Part shown: piece after piece, positions 40,707 through 48,100 of the stretch
Layout of the letters: every line of letters begins with the position of its first letter
How positions within the stretch are numbered: the stretch's first letter is position 1
Source of the DNA: Beutenbergia cavernae DSM 12333
Lineage (GTDB): Bacteria; Actinomycetota; Actinomycetes; Actinomycetales; Beutenbergiaceae
NCBI RefSeq assembly: GCF_000023105.1
Contig: NC_012669.1
Span: 992,001 to 1,056,000 of the forward strand
Direction of reading: 5' to 3'
Length of the DNA stretch: 64,000 nt
The notes under the pieces: generated by a model
Seen by the model: the letters and a program-made list of their open reading frames with translations, nothing else
Database searches by the model: none
Told to the model about the DNA's origin: nothing
Program-made: the position numbers and the translations under genes

Positions 40707-41665
40707 TGGTGTCGCTCTCGTCTGCCGCCCTGAGCGCACGGCTCGGAAGGCGAGGCGGACGCGTCCCGGCCGGCCGTCGTGTGGGACGGCATCCGGGAGC
40801 GGCGTTCACGCTCCTCTCGCCATGGCTGATCGGCATCGTGGGTCTCACGCTGGGGCCGATGATCGCCAGCCTCGTCCTCTCGTTCACCGACTACGACCTG
40901 CTCTCGGCCCCCACGTTCGTCGGAGGCGCGAACTATGCGCGGATGCTCGACGATCCGCGTCTCGCTCAGAGCCTGGGGGTCACGTCCACCTACGTCGCGA
41001 TCGCCGTACCGCTGAAGACGACCTGCGCGTTGCTCATCGCCGTCGTGCTCGCCCGAGGCGTGCGGTTGATCGGCGTCTATCGTGCCGCGTTCTACCTGCC
41101 GTCCCTCCTCGGCGCGAGCGTCGCCATCGCGATCTTGTGGCGCTTGGTCTTCGGATCGGACGGGATCTTCAACGCCTTCCTGGGGATGTTCGGCGTCGAG
41201 GGCCAGAGCTGGGTCTCGACGCCGGACACCGCGCTCTTCACGCTCATCGCCCTGTCGGTGTGGCAGTTCGGAGGACCGATGGTGATCTTCCTGGCGGCCC
41301 TGCTGCAGGTGCCGGCGGAGCTGCAGGAGGCGGCAGCCATCGACGGCGCCGGTCCGGTCCGTCGCTTCGCGCGGATCACGGTGCCCCTCATCACACCGGT
41401 CATCTTCTTCAATCTCGTCCTTGAGATGATCAACTCGTTCCAGACCTTTACCCCGTCCTACATCATCAGCGGTGGCACGGGCGGACCCGCGGACTCGACC
41501 CTCCTGTATTCGCTCTACCTCTACCTGGAGGCGTTCACAAAGTTCCGGATGGGCTATGCGTCCGCGATGGCCTGGGTTCTGTTGCTCATCATCGGGCTCG
41601 TCACGGCGCTGCTGTTCTGGACGTCCAGGCGCTGGGTCTTCTATGCCGACTCGGGGGAGCGATGA
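40706..41665 (+). CDS. ABC transporter permease, MalF type (locus B)
   Basis: Membrane subunit of 319 aa with about six spans beginning at FTLLSPWLIGIVGLTLGPMI. The coupling loop reads LQEAAAIDGAGPVRRFARITVPL. The ATG overlaps the binding-protein stop (TGATG), and its own stop overlaps the next gene by 4 bases, so all three proteins are translated from one message. No ATPase gene follows. Confidence 0.92.
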   Translation: MVSLSSAALSARLGRRGGRVPAGRRVGRHPGAAFTLLSPWLIGIVGLTLGPMIASLVLSFTDYDLLSAPTFVGGANYARMLDDPRLAQSLGVTSTYVAIAVPLKTTCALLIAVVLARGVRLIGVYRAAFYLPSLLGASVAIAILWRLVFGSDGIFNAFLGMFGVEGQSWVSTPDTALFTLIALSVWQFGGPMVIFLAALLQVPAELQEAAAIDGAGPVRRFARITVPLITPVIFFNLVLEMINSFQTFTPSYIISGGTGGPADSTLLYSLYLYLEAFTKFRMGYASAMAWVLLLIIGLVTALLFWTSRRWVFYADSGER

Positions 41666-42516
41666 CCGACGCCAGCCCGTTGTACCGACCGACGGCTTGG
41701 CGGTGGATGCGCTATGTCGTACTGACCGCAGCTGCCCTGCTGCTGCTGTACCCGGTGCTGTGGATGGTCATGGCGAGCCTCAAGCCCGAGGACGAGATCT
41801 TCTCCCAGCCGGCGGCGCTGCCCGGATCGCTCGACTGGGCGAACTACGTCGAGGGGTGGACCGGCACCGGCCGATCGTTCGGCGTCTACCTGCTCAACTC
41901 GGCCCTCGTGTCCACGCTGTCCGTGGTGGGCAACGTGCTCGCCTGCTCGATGGCCGCGTACGTGTTCGCTCGACTTGACTTCCCGTTCAGACGCACACTC
42001 TTCGCCGTCATGCTCGTGACCATCATGCTGCCGTTCCAGGTCACGCTCATTCCGCAATACACCCTGTTCCGCGAGCTCGGGTGGTTGGACACGTACCTGC
42101 CCCTCGTGGTCCCGAAGTTCCTCGCGGTCGATGCGTTCTTCATCTTCCTCATGGTCCAGTTCATTCGAGGTATTCCACGCGAGCTCGACGAGGCGGCCCG
42201 CATCGACGGATGCGGGCCGATTCGCACGTTCCGGCGAGTGATTTTTCCCTTGTTGACGCCCGCCCTCGTCACGACGGCGATCTTCACGTTCATCTGGACC
42301 TTCGACGACTTCTTCGGTCAGCTCGTGTACATCAGCTCCCCCAGTCTGTTCACGGTGCCTCTGGGCCTGCGGGTCTTCATCGACACGACGGGACAGTCAG
42401 CATACGGACCGATGCTCGCGATGGCGGTGCTCGCCCTCATTCCGGTCGTCGTGTTCTTCCTGTTCTTCCAGAAGCGACTGGTCTCCGGGTTGGCCACCTC
42501 GGGGCTCAAGGGGTAG
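41662..42516 (+). CDS. ABC transporter permease, MalG type (locus B)
   Basis: Second membrane subunit (284 aa), six spans starting at YVVLTAAALLLLYPVLWMVMA. Its coupling loop is LDEAARIDGCGPIRTFRRVIFPLL. ATG overlaps the previous stop (ATGA). It ends the locus B ABC operon; only a short GGACG/CGTCC hairpin-like sequence follows, with no strong terminator before the regulator gene about 150 bases on. Confidence 0.92.
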   Translation: MTDASPLYRPTAWRWMRYVVLTAAALLLLYPVLWMVMASLKPEDEIFSQPAALPGSLDWANYVEGWTGTGRSFGVYLLNSALVSTLSVVGNVLACSMAAYVFARLDFPFRRTLFAVMLVTIMLPFQVTLIPQYTLFRELGWLDTYLPLVVPKFLAVDAFFIFLMVQFIRGIPRELDEAARIDGCGPIRTFRRVIFPLLTPALVTTAIFTFIWTFDDFFGQLVYISSPSLFTVPLGLRVFIDTTGQSAYGPMLAMAVLALIPVVVFFLFFQKRLVSGLATSGLKG

Positions 42517-42662
42517 CCGGACGAGCGTCCGTGCGGCGACGGATCGCCTCCGGCGGAGCCGTGCTCAGTGCCGAGAGGCGGTCGTTCACCTGCTGCGTTG
42601 TTGGTTCCTCCGGCGTGGCCTCGTCCTTGCGGCCCATGGTGCCCGCGCGGATGATGGACGTC

Positions 42663-43772
42663 ATGTCACGGCGCAGTGTCGCGCGCGGCGGACTGCAGGA
42701 GCGGGTGCGCCGCGTGTGCGTGCGGGCGCAGGAGCCCCTCGAGCTGCTCGAGAATGTCGCTTCGGAGGTCCACGCCGAGATCCCCTACGACGCCTCGGGC
42801 TGGATGATCGTCGACCCCGACACGATGCTCATCACCGGGATCTACGCCGAGAACGTCGAGCGTGAGCGCAATCTCGCGCTGGTCGAGTGCGAGCTGGCCG
42901 AGGACGACGTGAACAAGTTCTGGGAGATCGCGAGTCGCGAGTCGCCCGCGGCATCCCTGAGCTCGTCGACCGACGGTGACCTGCGGCGCAGCGTCCGGTG
43001 GCGGCGATGCTACGAGCCCGCCGGATACGGCGACGAGCTGCGTGCGGTATTCGCCTCGGCCGGCGCGGTATGGGGCAACGTCTGCATCAGCCGCCTGTCG
43101 GAGCGACAGGACTTCTCGCCGGACGAGGTCGATGTGGTAGCCCGGCTTGCCCCGCACATCGGCTCCGGGATTCGGGCGTGCATCCTCCTGGCAGAGACGG
43201 CCGACAGGCATCGCCCGGCGGGCGGGGGGACCGAGTCACAGCCCGGGCTCATGGTTGTGGCCGACGACGGCAGCGTTGAATCGATGACGCCGGAGGCCGC
43301 TCGCTGGGTCGGCTCGGTCGAGGACGAGGCGCTCGACACGTCCATCGTTCTGCACGAGGTCGTCCACCGCGCCAGGGCGCTGGCGGACGATGGAGACGCC
43401 GGGCCGCCGGCGTGCGCCCATGTGCGGGCGCGCTCCGGTGAGTGGATCGTCGTCCGCGGCGCCCGGCTCGCCGACCGGCCGGCCGGGAGGGGAGGGACCG
43501 CCCTCGTCCTCGAGCCGGCCAGGAGGTCCGACATCGCACCGATGCTGCTCCGGCTTCACCAGCTCACGCGGCGGGAGCAGGAGGTCACCCAGCTGCTGCT
43601 GCTGGGGATGGCGACCGGGGAGATCGCGCACCGGCTGTGGATCACTCCGGAGACGCTGCGCGGTCACGTGAAGGCGGTCTTCGCGAAGCTCGGGGTCGGC
43701 AGTCGGCCCGAGCTCGCCGCGCTGCTGTCCGCGCAGCCGGTGGTACGCGTTCCCGCGGCTGTGAGGCGGTGA
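42663..43772 (+). CDS. LuxR-type transcriptional regulator with N-terminal GAF-like domain
   Basis: A 369-residue one-component regulator. Residues to about 170 resemble a GAF sensor (PYDASGWMIVDPDTMLITGIYAENVE, SRLSERQDFSPDEVDVVARLAPHIGSGIR). A PAS-like or linker part follows, and the C-terminus is a LuxR/GerE helix-turn-helix (LTRREQEVTQLLLLGMATGEIAHRLWITPETLRGHVKAVFAKLGV). Start choice is uncertain: ATGs at 42651, 42654 and 42663 are all in frame; 42663 is preferred since GATGAT ends 7 bases before it. It converges on the flavoprotein gene with 3 bases between the stops; its targets are unknown. Confidence 0.85.
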   Translation: MSRRSVARGGLQERVRRVCVRAQEPLELLENVASEVHAEIPYDASGWMIVDPDTMLITGIYAENVERERNLALVECELAEDDVNKFWEIASRESPAASLSSSTDGDLRRSVRWRRCYEPAGYGDELRAVFASAGAVWGNVCISRLSERQDFSPDEVDVVARLAPHIGSGIRACILLAETADRHRPAGGGTESQPGLMVVADDGSVESMTPEAARWVGSVEDEALDTSIVLHEVVHRARALADDGDAGPPACAHVRARSGEWIVVRGARLADRPAGRGGTALVLEPARRSDIAPMLLRLHQLTRREQEVTQLLLLGMATGEIAHRLWITPETLRGHVKAVFAKLGVGSRPELAALLSAQPVVRVPAAVRR

Positions 43773-43775
43773 CGC

Positions 43776-44975
43776 TCACGCCACCGGCCGATCGTGCTCC
43801 GGGTCCAGCGGCGCGGTCCGGCGCGGCGGGGCGGACGTGGTGCCCCGGGCGATTCCCCGTGCGACACGTCGCGCCATCCGGCCGACGTACCCGGTGAGCC
43901 CGGGTCGGTAGACGTAGCCCACGAATCGCAGGCCCGGCGCGACCTCGGCGCCGGTTCGGTCGAGTGGCATCCCGTCAGGGTCGAGGACCCCCAGATGGCC
44001 GACGAGGTCGTCCAGCCCCGTGCGGTAGCCGGTCGCCAGGACGACTGCGGACACCCGGTGGTGCGACCCATCCGCAAGCTGCGCGCCGTCGGGTGTCAGT
44101 GAGCGGACAGCAGGGACCACCCGGACAGCACCCTGGCGGATCGCCTCCAGCGCCTCGTCGTCGACGATCGCCGTGCCGACCCCGCGGCGGCGAAGCTGCG
44201 TCATGGGTCCCTCGTCCGGGAGGGGAAGCCCGTACGGTGCGAGGTCGCCGATGACCCGGCGCCGCATCGCGAGCAGCAGCCGGTCGACCGGGGCCGCAGG
44301 TAGATGGAGAAAGAGCGGGACGGGGAGGTCGCCGGGGAGCCCGCCCATCTCGCGCAGCAGGAGGTTCGGCGGCGTGCGCACCGAGAGGAGTACGGCGCCG
44401 GCACCGGCGTGTGCGAGCTCATACGCGATTTCCAAGCCCGTCGACCCGGTGCCGACGACGAGGACCGGTCGTTCGGTGAGCTCGGCGGCGTTCCGGTACG
44501 CAGACGAGTGCAGCACAGGTCCCTCGAAGGGTGGCGACGTCGCCCACGCCGGGATCGCCGGCACGTTGAAGACTCCTGTGGCGACGACCACCTGGCGAGC
44601 CCGCCGAGCACCGTCGCCGGTTTCGAGGACCCAGCCGCCGCCGTCGTCGGTGTCGATGCTGCTCACGAGGCACCCGGTCTCCACCCGGATCCCCGCCGCT
44701 GCGGCGTAGGTCCGCAGGTATTCGACGTACTGGTCCCGTGAGGGGAACTGGCCGAACGAGCGCGGGAACGGCCTCCCGGGGAGGGCTGAGTAGCGGCGGC
44801 TCGTGTTGAATCGCAGCCCGTCGTACCGCGCAGCCCAGGCGGCCCCGATCACCGGACCGCGCTCGAGGACCGTGACCGCGACCCCGCGAGCGGCGAGGTG
44901 CGCCGCCGTGGCCAGTCCCGCCGGTCCGCTGCCGATCACCATGACGGTGTCGGAGTCCACGTCGTGCCCGCTCAC
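43776..44975 (-). CDS. FAD/NADPH-dependent flavoprotein monooxygenase (FMO/YUCCA-like)
   Basis: A 399-residue class B-type flavoprotein. FAD site VIGSGPAGLATAAHLAARG near the N-terminus, NADPH site VLVVGTGSTGLEIAYEL in the middle, and the late VLATGYRTG motif are all present. The Baeyer-Villiger/FMO fingerprint is only loosely matched, so oxygenation at N, S or C cannot be chosen. The GTG at 44975 is preferred because GGGAGGG lies 4 bases upstream; an ATG at 45005 adds ten residues. It appears monocistronic. Confidence 0.82.
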   Translation of the reverse strand: MSGHDVDSDTVMVIGSGPAGLATAAHLAARGVAVTVLERGPVIGAAWAARYDGLRFNTSRRYSALPGRPFPRSFGQFPSRDQYVEYLRTYAAAAGIRVETGCLVSSIDTDDGGGWVLETGDGARRARQVVVATGVFNVPAIPAWATSPPFEGPVLHSSAYRNAAELTERPVLVVGTGSTGLEIAYELAHAGAGAVLLSVRTPPNLLLREMGGLPGDLPVPLFLHLPAAPVDRLLLAMRRRVIGDLAPYGLPLPDEGPMTQLRRRGVGTAIVDDEALEAIRQGAVRVVPAVRSLTPDGAQLADGSHHRVSAVVLATGYRTGLDDLVGHLGVLDPDGMPLDRTGAEVAPGLRFVGYVYRPGLTGYVGRMARRVARGIARGTTSAPPRRTAPLDPEHDRPVA

Positions 44976-45036
44976 GGTCCCTCCCGGTGTCGTCGCATCC
45001 AGCACCGAGCGTCGCGCCGGTGCTCCGCCGTCACCA

Positions 45037-45052
45037 CCCCCCGATCGGGGGG
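45037..45052 (-). terminator. Hairpin after the dioxygenase-like gene
   Basis: CCCCCC and GGGGGG flank a GATC loop (16-base palindrome), about 50 bases downstream of the minus-strand dioxygenase-like stop. Confidence 0.5.
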
Positions 45053-45098
45053 TCTTCGCGGCGAGCAGGGACGGCCGGCCGAGCGGTTGGGCTCGCTC

Positions 45099-46055
45099 CT
45101 AGCGTCCGCCTGGCCCGCCCGACGGCGGCTCGCCGCCGGGTCCGCCGCCGGCCGGGGCGCTACCGCCGGTCGGCTGCGTCGTCGTGTCGACGCCGACAGT
45201 GAGGGCGACCGCGTAGCCACCGCTCACGTCGCCGGTGACGCTCGCGAGCTGGCTCGAGCCGCCGTCGTCGCCGAACACGTTGTCGCTGGTGAGCGTGACC
45301 TGCGCCAGGTTCGCCACCGACCGGTCGTAGCCGCTGGTCGCGTAGACCGCCTCGCACACGTCCTGGGGGAGGGCCACCTGCGAGGTGGCGACGGCCGAGG
45401 CCGAGTCGGTGATGCTCGCCTGGTCGGGGTAGACCTCGAAGTGAATGTGCGGCCAGCGTCCGGAGTAGCAGGCGGGGAAGATGCTCGTGAACCGCACGAC
45501 GCCGTCGTCGTCGGCGATCTGCACCCCGCGCAGGTAGTTCTCCCCGGTGATGCCGTCCGTGTACATCGAGTAGCCGCCTTCGCGTGTGCAGTGCCACACG
45601 TACACCGCCACGCCGGCGAACGGCACGCCGCCACCGGCCAGGTCGACGACCGTGAGCTGGAGGTCCATCGGCACGCCCTCGGCCGTGCCGCTCGCTGTCC
45701 CGAAGCTGGACCGGATGTCGCTGCGCACGATGCCGCTCTGCTCGAGGACGTCGGGGCCGTTGGAGCCGTCGCCGGGGTAGGGGCCGGCGGTCTCGTCCGG
45801 GACCTCGGTGAGGGTGGAGGAGGCGCTCGGCGACGGCGTCCCGGACGAGGTCGGCGAGGCGGGGCTCTCAGGGTCGACGCCGCACGCCGCGAGCCCGAGG
45901 CCAGCTGCTCCGACCCCGAGGATCGACAGCATGCCGCGCCGCGTCAGGAGCGTGCCGATGTCGAAGCCGAGCCCCTGATCGACGACCTCCTCGTCCGGTC
46001 TCGGAAGTCGTCGGCCCTCGAAGACGGGTTCGAGGTCGCGGTGCTCCTGCTGCAT
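45099..46055 (-). CDS. Exported intradiol ring-cleavage dioxygenase-like lipoprotein
   Basis: A 318-residue member of the protocatechuate 3,4-dioxygenase fold family. A twin-arginine signal (TRRGMLSILG, residues 38-47) and lipobox LGLAAC (Cys58) send it out of the cell as a lipoprotein, unlike classical cytoplasmic catechol dioxygenases. The non-heme iron ligands appear intact: Tyr162 (GGYS), Tyr197 (CYSGR), His203 and His205 (WPHIHFE). A Ser/Thr/Pro linker (about 60-82) and a Gly/Pro tail flank the domain. GGGAGGA precedes the ATG. It could open aromatic rings from lignin-type compounds outside the membrane; the substrate is unknown. Confidence 0.85.
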   Translation of the reverse strand: MQQEHRDLEPVFEGRRLPRPDEEVVDQGLGFDIGTLLTRRGMLSILGVGAAGLGLAACGVDPESPASPTSSGTPSPSASSTLTEVPDETAGPYPGDGSNGPDVLEQSGIVRSDIRSSFGTASGTAEGVPMDLQLTVVDLAGGGVPFAGVAVYVWHCTREGGYSMYTDGITGENYLRGVQIADDDGVVRFTSIFPACYSGRWPHIHFEVYPDQASITDSASAVATSQVALPQDVCEAVYATSGYDRSVANLAQVTLTSDNVFGDDGGSSQLASVTGDVSGGYAVALTVGVDTTTQPTGGSAPAGGGPGGEPPSGGPGGR

Positions 46056-46148
46056 GGGTGTCCTCCCGGGCGTGCTCCAGATGTACGACGGGAGGTTCGC
46101 CGACGCCGCTGGGCGCCGGACGAACGAGCGCTGGACGTTTCCTGATCT

Positions 46149-48011
46149 CTACCGTGCCAGGGGCTCGTGATCGAGGGAAGTGCCCGCCGCAGGGAGATCT
46201 CGCTGCGACCAGGTGGCGTCGTCGATCAGGAGCGGATCGCTCACGGGCGGTGCCGGCAGAGCCACGCCGGCGCCGGGGCGCGACGGGACCTCCGCATCGC
46301 GGCGTCGTCCATGCCGGCGTTCGACGGCGCCGAGCACCCGGCCGTCGGCGTCGCCGTAGAAGTACCCGAGCCAGGCGACGGCGGTGGCCAGCGCCGCTGC
46401 ACCGAGCGCGGGCCACCAGAGGGCGTGGACGGCGAACACCACCGCCCAGGTGAGCTGGTACGCCGCGAAGAATGCCTCGGCGAGGACGTACGGCGCGTGG
46501 ATGCGCACCGGCGACCTGCGCGCGGTGGCCGGCCCGCCGGCCTCGCCGCCGACCGACGCCGTCTTCGGCGTCCGCTCGAACTCGCTGTGCAAGGGACCGA
46601 GCCAGCCCTCGACGAACGCGCTGAACTGGTGCGGGAGCATCGCCGTCGCGATGCCCGCGTACGGAACCGCCCGAGCGAGCCGCCGGACCACGGCCCGCGC
46701 GTGGGGCGTCCCGCCGTCGCCGTCGCGGGTCTCGACGGACGCGAGGACGGCGCACGTCACCAGCCACACCGTGGGCGGCAGCAGGTAGCCGATCACGCCG
46801 TGCGGAACGCCGAGGACGCCGACCCACAGGTCCAGGTGGATGAGGACGGGCAGCATCAGCACCCACGTCGCCCACGCGGGCCACTGCCACGGGATGAGCA
46901 TGTGGTAGACGAGGTGGAGGTGCCGGGCGGGCGTCGTCCGGAACGTTGTGACCAACGTCCGGAGGTGGAGCCGCTGGACCTGCGCCCAGCCCTGGGTCCA
47001 CCTCTTCTGCTGGGCCTTGTACGCCGTGAACGTGGCCGGCAGCTCCGCCGGAGCGACCACCTCCTTGACGAACGTCGTGCGGTACCCGGCGAAGAGGTGC
47101 CGGAAGCTCAGCTCGCAGTCCTCGACGAGACTCGCCGCGCGCCAGCCGCCGACCGCCTCGATGCTCGATGCGCGCCACACCCCCGCGGTCCCCGTGAAGT
47201 TGACGAACTGCCACCTGGCGGACCGCCACGACATCTGGAGCACGTGGTGGTCGTCGACCCACAGCGACTGCGCCCGCGTGAGCGCCGACTCGTCGTCGTT
47301 GAGGTGCCCCCAGCGCGCCTGGACGAGGGCCAGCCCGTCGTCCGGTTCCCCGGACGGGCGGTAGAAGTGCTCCACGGTGCGCCGGAGGAAGTCGCCTGGC
47401 GGGACGAAGTCGGCGTCGAAGATCGCCAGCAGCTCGGCGCCCGTCCGCGCGCGTCCCTCCTCGAGCGCGCCCGCCTTGTACCCGTGTCTCTCCGCCCGGC
47501 GCAGTACGGTGCACGTCACGCCGGACGCGGCGACGTCGGCGCACGCCTGGTCGACGACCGCCCGCGCGTCGGGGTCCGTCGAGTCGTCGAGGACCTGGAT
47601 CTCCAGGCGGTCGGCTGGCCAGTCCAGCGCCGCGGCCGCAAGGATCGCGCGCCGTGCCACCGCGAGCTCGTTGAACATCGGCAGCTGTACGCAGACGCTC
47701 GGCAGCAGGTCGGGGAGCCGACCGGCACGCCGCGGTGCGCGACCCGCCCGGAGGTAGCCGAGGCGTTCGACCATCCCGCCCGCGAGGAAGAGCACGATGA
47801 CTCCGAACGGCAGGTGGCCCAGCGTCCCGAGCGCCCACCACGCCGCACTCCCGGGCTCCGGTGCGACGAGAACACCCCCGAGAGCCAGGGCGGACGCCGT
47901 GAGGAACACCGCCCCGGTGGCCAGGCAGACGCTCCACCACGGCGGACGCCACCCGGAACCGGCGCGAGCGGTGGGTGCGTCGCTGGCGCGGGTGCTCCGG
48001 GTGCTCGTCAC
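46149..48011 (-). CDS. Membrane glycosyltransferase family 2, CslA-like (processive beta-glycan synthase type)
   Basis: A 620-residue membrane enzyme. Two N-terminal spans (about 27-49 and 64-80), a GT-A catalytic domain with LDDSTD (142-146), FDAD (198-201), VEDCE (296-300) and QQKRW (334-338), then several C-terminal spans. The D, DxD, ED, QxxRW set marks processive synthases such as CslA mannan/glucan or cellulose synthases; the overall form is closest to CslA. It would extend a beta-linked polysaccharide from a nucleotide sugar across the membrane. TAGCGT followed by 7 bases and GTG marks a leaderless start. No partner genes such as bcsB are nearby. Confidence 0.87.
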   Translation of the reverse strand: MTSTRSTRASDAPTARAGSGWRPPWWSVCLATGAVFLTASALALGGVLVAPEPGSAAWWALGTLGHLPFGVIVLFLAGGMVERLGYLRAGRAPRRAGRLPDLLPSVCVQLPMFNELAVARRAILAAAALDWPADRLEIQVLDDSTDPDARAVVDQACADVAASGVTCTVLRRAERHGYKAGALEEGRARTGAELLAIFDADFVPPGDFLRRTVEHFYRPSGEPDDGLALVQARWGHLNDDESALTRAQSLWVDDHHVLQMSWRSARWQFVNFTGTAGVWRASSIEAVGGWRAASLVEDCELSFRHLFAGYRTTFVKEVVAPAELPATFTAYKAQQKRWTQGWAQVQRLHLRTLVTTFRTTPARHLHLVYHMLIPWQWPAWATWVLMLPVLIHLDLWVGVLGVPHGVIGYLLPPTVWLVTCAVLASVETRDGDGGTPHARAVVRRLARAVPYAGIATAMLPHQFSAFVEGWLGPLHSEFERTPKTASVGGEAGGPATARRSPVRIHAPYVLAEAFFAAYQLTWAVVFAVHALWWPALGAAALATAVAWLGYFYGDADGRVLGAVERRHGRRRDAEVPSRPGAGVALPAPPVSDPLLIDDATWSQRDLPAAGTSLDHEPLAR

Positions 48012-48018
48012 GTCGGCG

Positions 48019-48024
48019 ACGCTA
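48019..48024 (-). promoter_or_regulatory. -10 box TAGCGT of the glycosyltransferase gene (leaderless)
   Basis: Minus-strand TAGCGT is followed by 7 bases and then GTG at 48011. Confidence 0.55.
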
Positions 48025-48050
48025 GGTCGAGCCGATGAACCGGGGATGAC

Positions 48051-48079
48051 GCCGGGATGAGAGTCCTCTCATGCCCGGC
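48051..48079 (-). terminator. Hairpin after the LLM-BBE oxidoreductase gene
   Basis: GCCGGGATGAGAG (48051-48063) pairs with CTCTCAT-GCCCGGC (48066-48079) with one bulge and a very short loop, 22 bases downstream of the stop. Confidence 0.6.
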
Positions 48080-48100
48080 GCACGACAGACGCCCTCGTGC

